Position numbers and translations under genes: made by a program. The notes beneath the pieces were generated by a model. The model was given only the letters and a program-made list of their open reading frames with translations. It was not told where the DNA came from and did not search any database. Source: JACCYJ01 sp038198775 (GTDB lineage Bacteria; Actinomycetota; Actinomycetes; Propionibacteriales; Nocardioidaceae). From it: 64,000 nucleotides of DNA. Below are positions 49,341-58,188 of this stretch, piece after piece (the first letter of the stretch is position 1; the number at the start of each line of letters is the position of its first letter). Where the stretch lies: contig JBBPZV010000001.1 of the NCBI GenBank assembly GCA_038198775.1, positions 69,366 through 133,365 on the forward strand. Direction: 5' to 3'.

Positions 49341-50003
49341 ATGCGCCTATAGTCTGCTATCCCGTTCGGTGCTGCAATCGTGCTGCTGGCCGCTCCGACC
49401 GCCGCGGCCTCGTCCTTTGGCGGGCATTGGGCGTTGGATGAGGTGGGCTCCCCTGAGGTGGCGGTGGACTCTTCCGGCAACGGTAATGACGGCGCTGCCT
49501 ATTACGTTGTGGGTGACGGGTCCGGTTACGTCTTCTCCGGCACCGGGTCCAAGGTGGTGGTTCCCGACAGTGCCAGCCTGAACCCTGGAACCACGGACTT
49601 TTCGTACTCGGTGACTGTGATCACCGGGGTTCCGGCGGTGCATACCGATTATGACCTGATGCGCAAGGGTCTGGGCACTACGACGGGTGGGGAGTTCAAA
49701 GCGGAGATCCACAACGTCAACGGGCAGGCCCGAGCGCTGTGCCTGGTCAAGGACGCGACCGGGGTTGCGGCCTCCATCAAGGGGACCACCAACCTCGACG
49801 ACGGACAACCCCACACCATTACCTGCTCCAAAACCGCGACCTCGATCACCATTCGGGTGGATTCGCTGTCGGCGCGGACTCGGACGCCTCGAGCGGGAGC
49901 CATTGGGTCGATCTCGAATACCTACCCGCTGCTGCTGGGGGTCAAGACACCAAGCGGTGGGGACGACTTCATCGGCACCATGACGGACGCCAGCGTCACC
50001 TAA
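49341..50003 (+). pseudogene. LamG-like secreted protein, amber stop at codon 4
   Basis: An ATG at 49341 with GGGAAGG ten bases upstream opens MRL, hits TAG at 49350-49352, then continues in frame through a perfect signal-like segment (SAIPFGAAIVLLAAPTAAAS) into a concanavalin-A-like LamG domain with GHWALDEV and DSSGNGNDGAAY. A GTG at 49380 could start inside the signal but would lose most of it. So this is either a recent nonsense pseudogene or a gene read by suppression. The domain of about 190 residues is complete. Base and codon use are less GC-biased than in the neighbours, suggesting transfer. Confidence 0.6.
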
Positions 50004-50299
50004 GTGCGGACAACATTGTGACGGCGTGGCTAGTTGAATTCAGCGGCCGGGACGCGCCACTAGTCCCACCCACGAACACATGGCCATATCGATCTCGCTC
50101 GCAGCGGCACTCGCGGCAACGAGGCTCAGCCATCCGGTTCGGGATGCTTGGGGGTTGCGAGGACGTAGTCGAGTTGCGGGCCTCCGGGTCAAGTCGGTCG
50201 GGCGGTATGGCGGCTCTTCGACTTTCCGCGTGATCTTGGGGTGTTCACACTCCGAGGTGTTGTAGGCCATGTCCGGCATCGGTAGTTCGCCGCTGACCA
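50004..50299. other. Non-coding stretch, nothing recognised
   Basis: Lower GC than the surroundings, with no convincing reading frame on either strand. It lies between the LamG frame and transposase remnants and is probably decayed mobile DNA. Confidence 0.4.
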
Positions 50300-50450
50300 G
50301 TACCCCGCTGGGGTCACGTTGGCGGTCCCGATCCGAGCGTTGGTGAGCCGGGTGGCGATGAAGGTCTCGATCTCGGGCGACCAGGCGTCGATGTCTTCTT
50401 CAACCTGGTGGTCTCGGGCATCGCCGCCCAGGTCACGTAGCGCAGGTCGA
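50300..50450 (-). pseudogene. Possible ISL3-type transposase C-terminal remnant
   Basis: The minus strand reads DIDAWSPEIETFIATRLTNA followed by RIGTAN. This resembles the last part of DDE_Tnp_ISL3 transposases (Trp, then TNAR and Asn a few residues on). Frame is lost on both sides. Weak but consistent with the decayed surroundings. Confidence 0.4.
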
Positions 50451-50463
50451 CCGGTCCACCATC

Positions 50464-50598
50464 ATGCGAAGCAAGCAGGTCGCCAAGGACGGTGCGCTGT
50501 CGGCGTTGGCGGCCTCCAAGCCCGGGCCGAAGGGCCGCGAACGCGACTACGAGTTCGAGCGGGCCAAGGCCGAGGTCGCCCGGCTCTCGGAGGCCTGC
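50464..50598 (+). pseudogene. Possible transposase N-terminal fragment
   Basis: A frame from ATG 50464 reads MRSKQVAKDGALSALAASKP, then GPKGRERDYEFERAKAEVAR and LSEACN, a basic start followed by a short coiled segment, as in orfA-type transposase proteins. At about 50600 it runs into a different gene fragment in another frame. Too short for a firm family call. Confidence 0.35.
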
Positions 50599-50600
50599 AA

Positions 50601-51118
50601 CCGTCGGACCCGGCCGAGGTCCTGGACCTCCTCGCCGACCTCGTCGAGCCCGGACTGATGGCTATGCCCTCCGGTCGCTTCTTCGGCTGGGTGATCGGCG
50701 GGACGCTGCCCGCGGCACTCGGCGCCGACTGGCTCACCAGCACCTGGGACCAGAACAGCGGGATGCGCTACGCCACCCCCGGGACCGTGGCCGCGGAGGA
50801 GGCGGCGGAGGCCCGGCTGGTGAACCTGCTGGGACTGCCCTCGCATGCCGCCGTCGGCTTCGTGACCGGGGGGACCATGGCCAACTTCGCCGGGCTGGCG
50901 GCCGCTAGGCACCAGGTCCTGACCGACGCGGGATGGGACGTCGACCGATGCGGCCTGACCGGGGGTCCTCGGGTGCGACTCCTGGTCGGCGCCGAACGCC
51001 ACGTCACCGTCGACCTCGCGTTGCACTACCTCGGGTTGGGCGAGCCGACGATCATCCCGGCGGACCGGCAGTGGCGAATCGAGGTCGACGCGCTCGGTGC
51101 GGCACTGGCCGCGCGGGA
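50601..51118 (+). pseudogene. PLP-dependent decarboxylase fragment
   Basis: An uncapped frame reads SDPAEVLDLLADLVEPGL, then SGRFFGWVIGGTLPAALGAD, TSTWDQNSGM, GFVTGGTMANFAGLAAARH and VGAERHVTVDLALHYLGLG. These are residues about 50-220 of group II pyridoxal-phosphate decarboxylases of the diaminobutyrate/tyrosine type. The start is replaced by a transposase-like fragment, and the end is cut exactly at the ctaA stop, before the catalytic Lys. It is a non-functional relic with normal GC. Confidence 0.8.
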
Positions 51119-52042
51119 TCAGGCGACAACCGGCTGCGTCCGCGACTCCAACAGTAACCAGGTGGCGGTGGCGGCGACGAGTGAGGCTCCGAGCAGGTGC
51201 AGACCGACCAGGGCGACCGGCAGGTCGGTGGCGTACTGCACGAACCCCACCGCCCCTTGTGCCAGTTCGACGCCGAGCAGCGACCGGGCCGCGACGACCG
51301 CCGAGTTGGACGCACCGGTGGTCCGCAACGCGATCACACAGCCGACCGTCAGACCGACGAGCAGGAACACCAGGTCGGCGTGCAGCTGGCTCAGCTTGGC
51401 CGGGTCCAGGCCGTTGCGGGGAACGTGGACATCACCCGCGTGGGGTCCGCTGCCGGTCACGACGGTCCCGACGTACAGCACCACCCAGACCAGTGCGTAC
51501 GTGGCGCCCACCAGCCAGCGCATCGGGTCGGACCGCACGGACCGGGCCGGGCGCTGGTCGCGGCTGACTCGGTGCACGAGAAGTACGGCCACGCTGATCA
51601 GCACCATCGACAACATCAGGTGCAGCGCCACCCACCAGGGGTTCAGGTCGGTCAGGACGGTGATCCCCCCCAGCACCGCCTGAGCGGGGATGCCTAGCGC
51701 GACCAGCAACGCCGGGATCCGCAACGACGGGCGGGCCGGCCTGATCCGCCAGACAGCGACAAGCGTGACGAGTGCGACCGCCACCAGGACGAACGTCAGC
51801 ATCCGGTTGGTGAACTCGATCGCGCCGTGGATGCCGAGCTCGTCATGTGGGACGAACGAGCCGGGCTGGCTCGCGCTGCCACCGGTGCAACGGGGCCACG
51901 CCGGGCAGCCGAGTCCGGAGCCGGTCAACCGCACGGCACCACCGGTGACCACGATCAGGATGTTCGCGACCAGCGACGCCCACGCCAGTCGCTGGACCGC
52001 CGGGCGGCGGGTCCGGGTCGAGACGTCCAGCAGAGTGCTCAC
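51119..52042 (-). CDS. ctaA: Heme A synthase (COX15/CtaA)
   Basis: Oxidises heme O to heme A; 307 residues with about eight helices. The first helix region has GGAVRLTGSGLGCPAWPRC with the conserved Cys pair region, and histidines appear in IHGAIEFTNRML, VALHLMLSM, LHADLVFL and LVGLHLLGAS, the four heme-ligand positions. The GTG at 52042 starts one base after the ABC permease stop, so the three genes form an operon. Its 3' end abuts a decarboxylase fragment with no gap. Confidence 0.92.
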   Translation of the reverse strand: MSTLLDVSTRTRRPAVQRLAWASLVANILIVVTGGAVRLTGSGLGCPAWPRCTGGSASQPGSFVPHDELGIHGAIEFTNRMLTFVLVAVALVTLVAVWRIRPARPSLRIPALLVALGIPAQAVLGGITVLTDLNPWWVALHLMLSMVLISVAVLLVHRVSRDQRPARSVRSDPMRWLVGATYALVWVVLYVGTVVTGSGPHAGDVHVPRNGLDPAKLSQLHADLVFLLVGLTVGCVIALRTTGASNSAVVAARSLLGVELAQGAVGFVQYATDLPVALVGLHLLGASLVAATATWLLLESRTQPVVA

Positions 52043-52043
52043 G

Positions 52044-52814
52044 TCACTCCCACCGGAACGTGCGGGCTGTGAGGGCTCCCGCGCCGACCGCCCACACCAG
52101 CAGCACCAGCAGCTGACCGCCACCCGCGCCGGACCCGGCCAGCACCTGCCGCAGCCCCTCGGCCAGGGCCCCGGTGGGCAGCAGCTCGAGCAGCGGCTGC
52201 ACGCTGCCGGGATAGCGGTGCAGCGGAACGACCACCCCGGCGCCCAGCAGCAGCAGATAGCCGAGGTTCGCCGCCGCGAGCGTGGCCTCCGCCCGCAGCG
52301 TGCCCGCCAGCAGTAGCCCGAGCCCCACCAATGCCGCGGTCCCGGCGAGCACGAGGACGGCGGCCGCGAGCACGCCGAGGGGTCCTGCGTCGGGTCGCCA
52401 GCCCAGCAGGGCGGCCACCAGGCTGACCAGCACCAGCTGCAGCGCCTCCACGACCAGCACGGCGCCGACCTTGCCGGCGAGCAGGCCGGACCGCGGCAGC
52501 GGGGAGGCCCCGAGCCGCTTGAGGACGCCGTACCTTCGCTCGAAGGCGGTGGCGATCGCGACCGAGGTGAACGACGTCGACAGCACAGCCAGCGCGAGCA
52601 CGCCCGGTGTCAGCACGTCGATGCGGCGCCCGGGCCCGAGGTCGACGAGACCGCCCGCCTCCTGGCCGCCGACCAGGACGAGCAGCGGAACGACGACGGC
52701 GAGCAGCACCTGCTCGCCGTTGCGCAACAGCAGCCGGGCCTCCATCCCAGCCTGCGCGAGCACCATCGCGGACAGCGGCGCGGCACCCGGCCGGGGTGAC
52801 AGCGCGAGACTCAC
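52044..52814 (-). CDS. ABC-2 type exporter permease
   Basis: Membrane subunit of 256 residues with six predicted helices, ABC-2 type. FERRYGVLKRLGASPLPRSGLL is the characteristic cytosolic stretch after the second helix. The GTG at 52814 overlaps the ATPase stop. With the neighbouring ATPase it forms a DrrAB-like exporter; genes of this type commonly precede ctaA in actinobacteria, suggesting a role linked to cytochrome oxidase or heme, though the substrate is unknown. Confidence 0.88.
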   Translation of the reverse strand: MSLALSPRPGAAPLSAMVLAQAGMEARLLLRNGEQVLLAVVVPLLVLVGGQEAGGLVDLGPGRRIDVLTPGVLALAVLSTSFTSVAIATAFERRYGVLKRLGASPLPRSGLLAGKVGAVLVVEALQLVLVSLVAALLGWRPDAGPLGVLAAAVLVLAGTAALVGLGLLLAGTLRAEATLAAANLGYLLLLGAGVVVPLHRYPGSVQPLLELLPTGALAEGLRQVLAGSGAGGGQLLVLLVWAVGAGALTARTFRWE

Positions 52815-53737
52815 GAGCGCAGCTCCCGCCCGGTCAGCTCCAAGAAGACGTCCTCGAGCGAACGGCGTTCGACGGCCAGCCCCTCCGCGAGCACGTCGCG
52901 GGCGGCGAGCCAGCCGGTCAGCGCGGCGAGCAGCTGCGGGTCGACCCTGCCCCGGACGACGTACGAACCAGCCGCCGGCTCCTCCACCTGCGAGCCGTCG
53001 GGCAGCGCCGCCGCCAGCGCACCGACATCGAGGCCGGCGCTCGCCCAGAACCGGACCGTGTGCTCCGCGCCGCGGGTGGTCAGCTCGCTCGGGGAGCCGG
53101 TCGCCACCAACCGGCCGGCGTCGATGACCTGCACGGAGTCCGCCAGCCGCTCGGCCTCCTCCATGTAGTGGGTGGTCAGCACCACGGTGACGCCGGCGTC
53201 CCGCAGCTCGTGCACCAGCTGCCAGGTCTCGCGGCGGGTCTGTGGGTCCAGCCCCGCGGTCGGTTCGTCCAGGAAGACCAGCTCCGGCCGGCCGACCACC
53301 GCCATCGCCAGCCCGAGCCGTTGCTGCTGACCGCCGGACAGCCGCCGGTACGGGGTGCGCCCGCAGGTGTCGAGCCCCAGGCGTTGCGCGAGCTCGTCCA
53401 CGTCGAGCGGGTGCGCGTGGAGCCGGGCGACGTGGCGCAGCATCTCGACGGCCCGGACCCCGGACCAGGCCCCACCGCCCTGCAGCATGACCCCGATGCG
53501 AGGCCGAAGCCATCGACCGTCCCGGACGGGGTCGTGCCCCAGCACGCTCGCCCGCCCGGTGGTGGGTCGGCGGAAACCCTCGCAGGTCTCGATCGTGCTG
53601 GTCTTGCCGGCGCCGTTCGGCCCGAGCACCGCGGTGATGCTGCCACGCTCGACGGTGAACGACACGTGGTCGACGGCACGTACGCCGGCGTAGTCGACGA
53701 CGAGATCGTCCACCTCGACCGCCGGGATGCCTCCCAC
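52811..53737 (-). CDS. ABC-2 exporter ATPase, DrrA-like
   Basis: ATPase of 308 residues. Walker A is GPNGAGKTST, the signature is RLSGGQQQR, Walker B is LVFLDEPTAGLD, and the switch His is in TTHYMEEAERLAD. The C-terminal extension of about 80 residues ends with the DrrA-type RRSLEDVFLELTGRELR. The GTG at 53737 is chosen over a much longer frame that would run through the sufR promoter and gene. It is divergent from sufR. Confidence 0.9.
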   Translation of the reverse strand: MGGIPAVEVDDLVVDYAGVRAVDHVSFTVERGSITAVLGPNGAGKTSTIETCEGFRRPTTGRASVLGHDPVRDGRWLRPRIGVMLQGGGAWSGVRAVEMLRHVARLHAHPLDVDELAQRLGLDTCGRTPYRRLSGGQQQRLGLAMAVVGRPELVFLDEPTAGLDPQTRRETWQLVHELRDAGVTVVLTTHYMEEAERLADSVQVIDAGRLVATGSPSELTTRGAEHTVRFWASAGLDVGALAAALPDGSQVEEPAAGSYVVRGRVDPQLLAALTGWLAARDVLAEGLAVERRSLEDVFLELTGRELRS

Positions 53738-53783
53738 GAGATCGAGTCTAAGGAGCGAACGATCGGCCGGTCGCGACCTCGGG

Positions 53784-53812
53784 TTGAGGCTGTCGGCGAA
53801 TAACGGCACAAT
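53784..53812 (+). promoter_or_regulatory. suf operon promoter, leaderless
   Basis: TTGAGG at 53784-53789 and CACAAT at 53807-53812 are spaced by 17 bases. The minus-10 ends six bases before the sufR GTG (53819), so the transcript would start at the initiation codon without a ribosome site. AACG and CGTT half-sites flank the minus-10 and could be part of a repressor site. Confidence 0.6.
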
Positions 53813-53818
53813 GGCGTT

Positions 53819-54493
53819 GTGAAAACAGCACCGGCGCCCGCGCGCACTCCCGCGGACGCACCCACCCGGCAGCGGGTGGTGCGCTCGGTGCTCGAACACG
53901 GCCCCTCCACGGCTGCCGCGCTGGGTGACCGGCTACTGCTGACCCCTGCGGCGGTCCGCCGCCATCTCGACGCGCTCGTCGCCGAGGGCGTCCTCGAGGT
54001 CCGCGACCAAGACGTGCGCGGTGCCCGGGGGCGGGGTCGCCCCGCCAGGGTCTTCGCGCTCACCGACGCCGGCCGTGACGTCTTCGACCAGGCGTACGAC
54101 GACCTGGCCGTGCACGCGCTGCGGTTCCTGGCCGAGACCGGGGGTGCCCCTGCGGTCGAGGAGTTCGCGCGCCAGCGGGTGGCCGACCTCGAGGAGCGCT
54201 ACCGTCCGCTGCTGGAGTCCTCGCCGCGATCTCGCCGGCCACAGGTGCTGGCCGAGGCGCTGACCACCGACGGCTACGCAGCTTCGGTCCGCTCGGCGCC
54301 CAGCGGACACCAGATGTGCCAGCACCACTGCCCGGTGGCCCACGTCGCCACCGAGTTCCCGCAGCTTTGCGAGGCCGAGACGCAGGCCTTCTCCCGGCTG
54401 CTCGGCAGCCACGTCCAGCGGCTGGCGACCATCGCCCACGGCGACGGCGTCTGCACGACCAACCTCCCAGCGACCCGAAGGGCCACTCCATGA
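53819..54493 (+). CDS. sufR: Iron-sulfur cluster sensor repressor SufR
   Basis: Transcriptional regulator of the SUF operon, 224 residues. The N-terminal winged helix-turn-helix is around residues 15-75 (PSTAAALGDRLLLTPAAVRR). The C-terminal cysteines in HQMCQHHCPVAH, QLCEAE and DGVCTTN match SufR, which holds an Fe-S cluster and represses the operon when the cluster is intact. It is first in the operon with its own promoter and overlaps sufB by ATGA, so autoregulation is likely. Confidence 0.92.
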   Translation: MKTAPAPARTPADAPTRQRVVRSVLEHGPSTAAALGDRLLLTPAAVRRHLDALVAEGVLEVRDQDVRGARGRGRPARVFALTDAGRDVFDQAYDDLAVHALRFLAETGGAPAVEEFARQRVADLEERYRPLLESSPRSRRPQVLAEALTTDGYAASVRSAPSGHQMCQHHCPVAHVATEFPQLCEAETQAFSRLLGSHVQRLATIAHGDGVCTTNLPATRRATP

Positions 54494-55902
54494 CAACGAC
54501 CAGCCACCCCGAGCTCGAGGGTCTAGGCCGCTACGAGTACGGCTGGGCCGACTCGGACACCGCCGGGTCGGCGGCCCAGCGCGGGCTGTCGGAGACGGTG
54601 GTCCGCGACATCTCCGGCCGCAAGAGCGAGCCGCAGTGGATGCTCGACCGGCGGCTCAAGGGTCTCAAGCTCTTCGGCCGCAAGCCGATGCCGGCGTGGG
54701 GCGCCGAGTTGGGCGGCATCGACTTCGACAACATCAAGTACTTCGTCCGCAGCACCGAGAAGCAGGCAACCAGCTGGGAGGAGCTGCCCGCGGACATCAA
54801 GAACACCTACGACAAGCTCGGCATCCCGGAGGCCGAGAAGCAGCGGCTGGTCGCCGGCGTGGCGGCGCAGTACGAGAGCGAAGTGGTCTACCACAAGATC
54901 CGCGAGGACCTCGAGGAGCAGGGGGTCCTGTTCCTCGACACCGACACCGCGCTGCGCGAGCAGGAGGACCTGTTCCGCGAATACTTCGGCACCGTGATCC
55001 CGGTCGGCGACAACAAGTTCGCCGCGCTGAACACCGCGGTGTGGTCCGGTGGCTCGTTCATCTACGTGCCGAAGGGCGTCAACGTCGAGATCCCGTTGCA
55101 GGCGTACTTCCGGATCAACACCGAGAACATGGGGCAGTTCGAGCGGACGCTGATCATCTGCGACGAGGACTCGTACGTCCACTACGTCGAAGGCTGCACC
55201 GCTCCGATCTACAGCACCGACTCGCTGCACTCCGCGGTCGTGGAGATCATCGTCAAGAAGGGCGCCCGCTGCCGTTACACGACGATCCAGAACTGGTCGA
55301 CCAACGTCTACAACCTGGTGACCAAACGAGCGACCTGCGAAAGCAATGCGACCATGGAATGGGTCGACGGCAACCTCGGTTCCAAGATCACGATGAAGTA
55401 CCCGGCGGTCTACCTGCTGGGTGAGCACGCTCGCGGCGAGACGCTGTCGGTGGCCTTCGCGGGTGAGGGCCAGCACCAAGACGCGGGCGCCAAGATGGTG
55501 CACGCCGCCCCGCACACGTCGAGCTCGATCATCTCCAAGTCGGTCGCCCGCGGCGGCGGGCGCACGTCGTACCGCGGCCTGGTCCAGGTCCAAGACGGCG
55601 CCCACCACTCGGCCAGCACGGTCAAGTGCGACGCGCTGCTCGTGGACACGGTCAGCCGCTCCGACACCTACCCGTACGTCGACGTCCGTGAGGACGACGT
55701 CTCGATGGGCCATGAGGCGACGGTGTCCAAGGTCAGCGAGGACCAGCTGTTCTACCTGATGAGCCGTGGTATGGGCGAGGACGAGGCGATGGCGATGATC
55801 GTCCGCGGGTTCATCGAGCCGATCGCCCGCGAGCTGCCGATGGAGTACGCGCTGGAGCTCAACCGACTGATCGAGCTGCAGATGGAAGGGGCGGTCGGGT
55901 GA
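54490..55902 (+). CDS. sufB: Fe-S cluster scaffold protein SufB
   Basis: Scaffold subunit of the SufBCD complex that assembles iron-sulfur clusters; 470 residues. It starts SHPELEGLGRYEYGWADSD and contains SEPQWMLDRRLKGLKLF, YVEGCTAPIYSTDSLHSAVV (with the conserved Cys) and GRTSYRGLVQV. The C-terminus GRGMGEDEAMAMIV-like region is typical. No intein is present, unlike in several mycobacteria. The ATG overlaps the sufR stop. Confidence 0.97.
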   Translation: MTTTSHPELEGLGRYEYGWADSDTAGSAAQRGLSETVVRDISGRKSEPQWMLDRRLKGLKLFGRKPMPAWGAELGGIDFDNIKYFVRSTEKQATSWEELPADIKNTYDKLGIPEAEKQRLVAGVAAQYESEVVYHKIREDLEEQGVLFLDTDTALREQEDLFREYFGTVIPVGDNKFAALNTAVWSGGSFIYVPKGVNVEIPLQAYFRINTENMGQFERTLIICDEDSYVHYVEGCTAPIYSTDSLHSAVVEIIVKKGARCRYTTIQNWSTNVYNLVTKRATCESNATMEWVDGNLGSKITMKYPAVYLLGEHARGETLSVAFAGEGQHQDAGAKMVHAAPHTSSSIISKSVARGGGRTSYRGLVQVQDGAHHSASTVKCDALLVDTVSRSDTYPYVDVREDDVSMGHEATVSKVSEDQLFYLMSRGMGEDEAMAMIVRGFIEPIARELPMEYALELNRLIELQMEGAVG

Positions 55903-57065
55903 CCCTGGCCGCACCCTCAGAACAGATCTCCAGCCACCTTCACCCCGGAGCGTCCTACGACGTCGCCTCCCACCCGGTTCCGACGGGGCGCGAGGAGGTG
56001 TGGCGGTTCACGCCGCTCAAGCGGCTGCGTGGGCTGCTGGAGGGACCACCGGCGACCGGAAAGCTCGAGTGGCAGGTCAGCGCTCCGCCCGGCGTCGAGA
56101 TCACCGACCTGAGCGCCGAGTCGGCGCTCGAGCTCGGCGGAGCACCACCGGTGGACCGGTTGGCTGCCCTGGCCGCTGCCAACACCACCACGGCGGTGCG
56201 GGTGCACGTCCCCGACGGCGCCGAGCTGGACCGCCCGGTGCGGATCCGCATGCGCGGGAACGCTCCGGCCGACGTGGTGTGGGCGCACCTGGTCGTGACG
56301 ATCGGAGCCCAGGCTCGGGCGAGCGTCGTCTTGGAGTACGAAGGCAGCGCCACCCACGCGGCGCTGGTGCAGGTCGTCGTGGGAGACGGTGCGTCACTCC
56401 AGCTGTCCTCCCTGCAGCTGTGGGACAACGACGCGGTGCACGCCGGTCAGCTGAGCCTGCTGGTCGGCCGGGACGCCCAGGTGCGGACGCTCACCGCCAC
56501 CCTCGGCGGCGAGCTGGTGCGCCTGGTGGGAACCGCCCGCTTCGCCGGCCCCGGCGGCGAGCTCGAGCAGCTGGGTCTCTACTTCGCCGACGCCGGGCAG
56601 CACCTCGAGCACCGGCTTTCGGTCGACCACGACGCCCCGCACACCCGCAGCAACGTCGACTACCGCGGGGCACTGCAGGGGCTGGGCGCCCACACCGTCT
56701 GGGTCGGCGACGTGCTGATCCGCAAGGTGGCCGAGGGCATCTCGACGTACGAGAGCAACCGCAACCTGGTGCTGACCGACGGGTGCCGGGCCGACTCGGT
56801 GCCAAACCTGGAGATCGAGACCGGTGAGATCGAGGGGGCCGGCCACGCGAGCACCACCGGGCGCTTCGACGACCTGCAGCTGTTCTATCTGCAGAGCCGC
56901 GGCATCCCCGCCGAGGAGGCCCGCCGGCTCGTCGTGTACGGCTTCTTCGCCGACATCGTGCGCCGGATCGGCGTACCCGAGATCGAGGCCCGGCTCATGG
57001 CGGCGGTGGAGGAGGAGCTGGCGCGCAGCGTCGGGCTGCCCCCCGCTTCGGCGGTGGGGGCGTGA
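55899..57065 (+). CDS. sufD: Fe-S cluster assembly protein SufD
   Basis: Partner of SufB in the SufBC2D complex; 388 residues, with a diverged N-terminal half and a conserved beta-helical C-terminal half. TRSNVDYRGALQGLGAHTVW and CRADSVPNLEIETGEIEGAG are the SufD hallmark, and QSRGIPAEEARRLVVYGFF ends the protein. It couples ATP use by SufC to iron entry. The GTG overlaps the sufB stop. Confidence 0.95.
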   Translation: MTLAAPSEQISSHLHPGASYDVASHPVPTGREEVWRFTPLKRLRGLLEGPPATGKLEWQVSAPPGVEITDLSAESALELGGAPPVDRLAALAAANTTTAVRVHVPDGAELDRPVRIRMRGNAPADVVWAHLVVTIGAQARASVVLEYEGSATHAALVQVVVGDGASLQLSSLQLWDNDAVHAGQLSLLVGRDAQVRTLTATLGGELVRLVGTARFAGPGGELEQLGLYFADAGQHLEHRLSVDHDAPHTRSNVDYRGALQGLGAHTVWVGDVLIRKVAEGISTYESNRNLVLTDGCRADSVPNLEIETGEIEGAGHASTTGRFDDLQLFYLQSRGIPAEEARRLVVYGFFADIVRRIGVPEIEARLMAAVEEELARSVGLPPASAVGA

Positions 57066-57397
57066 TGGGCGACTTCGTACGCGCCTGCGCCGTCTCCGAG
57101 GTTGCCGACGGGTCCGCGCTGCCGGTCACGCTCGGCGGCGTCGAGGTCGCCGTCGTCCGCAGCGGGGACGAGTTCTACGCGATCCAGGACGAGTGCTCGC
57201 ACGCCGCCATCCCCCTGTCCGAGGGGGATGTCGAAGGCTGTGAGATCGAGTGCTGGCTGCACGGGTCCCGCTTCGACCTGCGGACCGGCAAGGTCATCAA
57301 CCTCCCGGCGACCGAGCCGGTCCCGGTTTACCCCTGCACGGTGGCGGGCGACGACGTGGTCGTCGACGTCAGCCACCCGCTGACCGACAACAGCTGA
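57065..57397 (+). CDS. Rieske-type ferredoxin of the suf operon
   Basis: Small [2Fe-2S] protein of 110 residues. The ligands are C-S-H in DECSHAAIPL and C-W-L-H in IECWLHGSRF. It matches the dioxygenase-ferredoxin (bifunctional) type found inside actinobacterial suf operons between sufD and sufC, where it may deliver electrons for cluster assembly. The ATG at 57065 overlaps the sufD stop (TGATG); the preceding GTG at 57062 is an alternative. No membrane segment is seen. Confidence 0.88.
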   Translation: MGDFVRACAVSEVADGSALPVTLGGVEVAVVRSGDEFYAIQDECSHAAIPLSEGDVEGCEIECWLHGSRFDLRTGKVINLPATEPVPVYPCTVAGDDVVVDVSHPLTDNS

Positions 57398-57414
57398 GGA
57401 GCACGTCACCACTC

Positions 57415-58188
57415 ATGGCAACCCTGGAGATCAGCGACCTGCACGTCTCCGTCACCACCGAGGACGGGCCCAAGGAGATCCTGCGGGGAGTGGACCTGAG
57501 CGTCCGCTCCGGTGAGACGCACGCGATCATGGGGCCGAACGGCTCCGGCAAGTCCACGCTGGCGTACTCCGTGGCCGGGCATCCCAAGTACCACGTCACC
57601 AGCGGGACCGTCACCCTCGACGGTGTCGACGTGCTCGGCATGAGCGTCGACGAACGCGCCCGGGCCGGGCTGTTCCTGGCGATGCAGTACCCCGTCGAGG
57701 TCCCGGGCGTGTCGGTCTCGAACTTCCTGCGCACCGCCAAGACCGCGCTCGACGGGGAGGCACCCAAGCTGCGGACCTGGATCAAGGACGTCAACCAGGC
57801 CCTTGACACGATGTCGATGGAGCGTGACTTCGCCCAGCGCAACGTCAACGAGGGCTTCTCCGGCGGCGAGAAGAAGCGGCACGAGATCATGCAGCTCGAG
57901 CTGCTCAACCCCCGCTTCGCCATCCTCGACGAGACTGACTCCGGCCTTGACATCGACGCGCTCAAGGTGGTGTCCGAAGGCGTCAACCGGTTCAGTGCCC
58001 AAGGGGACCGCGGGGTGCTGCTGATCACGCACTACACCCGGATCCTGCGCTACATCAGACCGGACTACGTGCATGTCTTCGTCGCCGGCCGGATCGCCGA
58101 GCAAGGTGGGGCCGAGCTCGCCGAACGGCTCGAGGCCGAAGGCTACGACCGCTACGCCAAGGCCGCCGCAGGGGCCGCCTCGTCATGA
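57415..58188 (+). CDS. sufC: Fe-S assembly ATPase SufC
   Basis: Cytosolic ABC ATPase driving SufBCD; 257 residues. Walker A is GPNGSGKST, the SufC-specific signature is FSGGEKKRHEI, and Walker B is AILDETDSGLDIDAL followed by the switch His in ITHYTRI. MQYPVEVPGVSVSNFLR is also diagnostic. GAGGAG precedes the ATG by nine bases. Confidence 0.97.
   Translation: MATLEISDLHVSVTTEDGPKEILRGVDLSVRSGETHAIMGPNGSGKSTLAYSVAGHPKYHVTSGTVTLDGVDVLGMSVDERARAGLFLAMQYPVEVPGVSVSNFLRTAKTALDGEAPKLRTWIKDVNQALDTMSMERDFAQRNVNEGFSGGEKKRHEIMQLELLNPRFAILDETDSGLDIDALKVVSEGVNRFSAQGDRGVLLITHYTRILRYIRPDYVHVFVAGRIAEQGGAELAERLEAEGYDRYAKAAAGAASS

Noticed and set aside
52811..53899. ATPase start at 53899
   Set aside because: It would cover the suf promoter and the beginning of sufR; the GTG at 53737 gives the standard N-terminus of the family.
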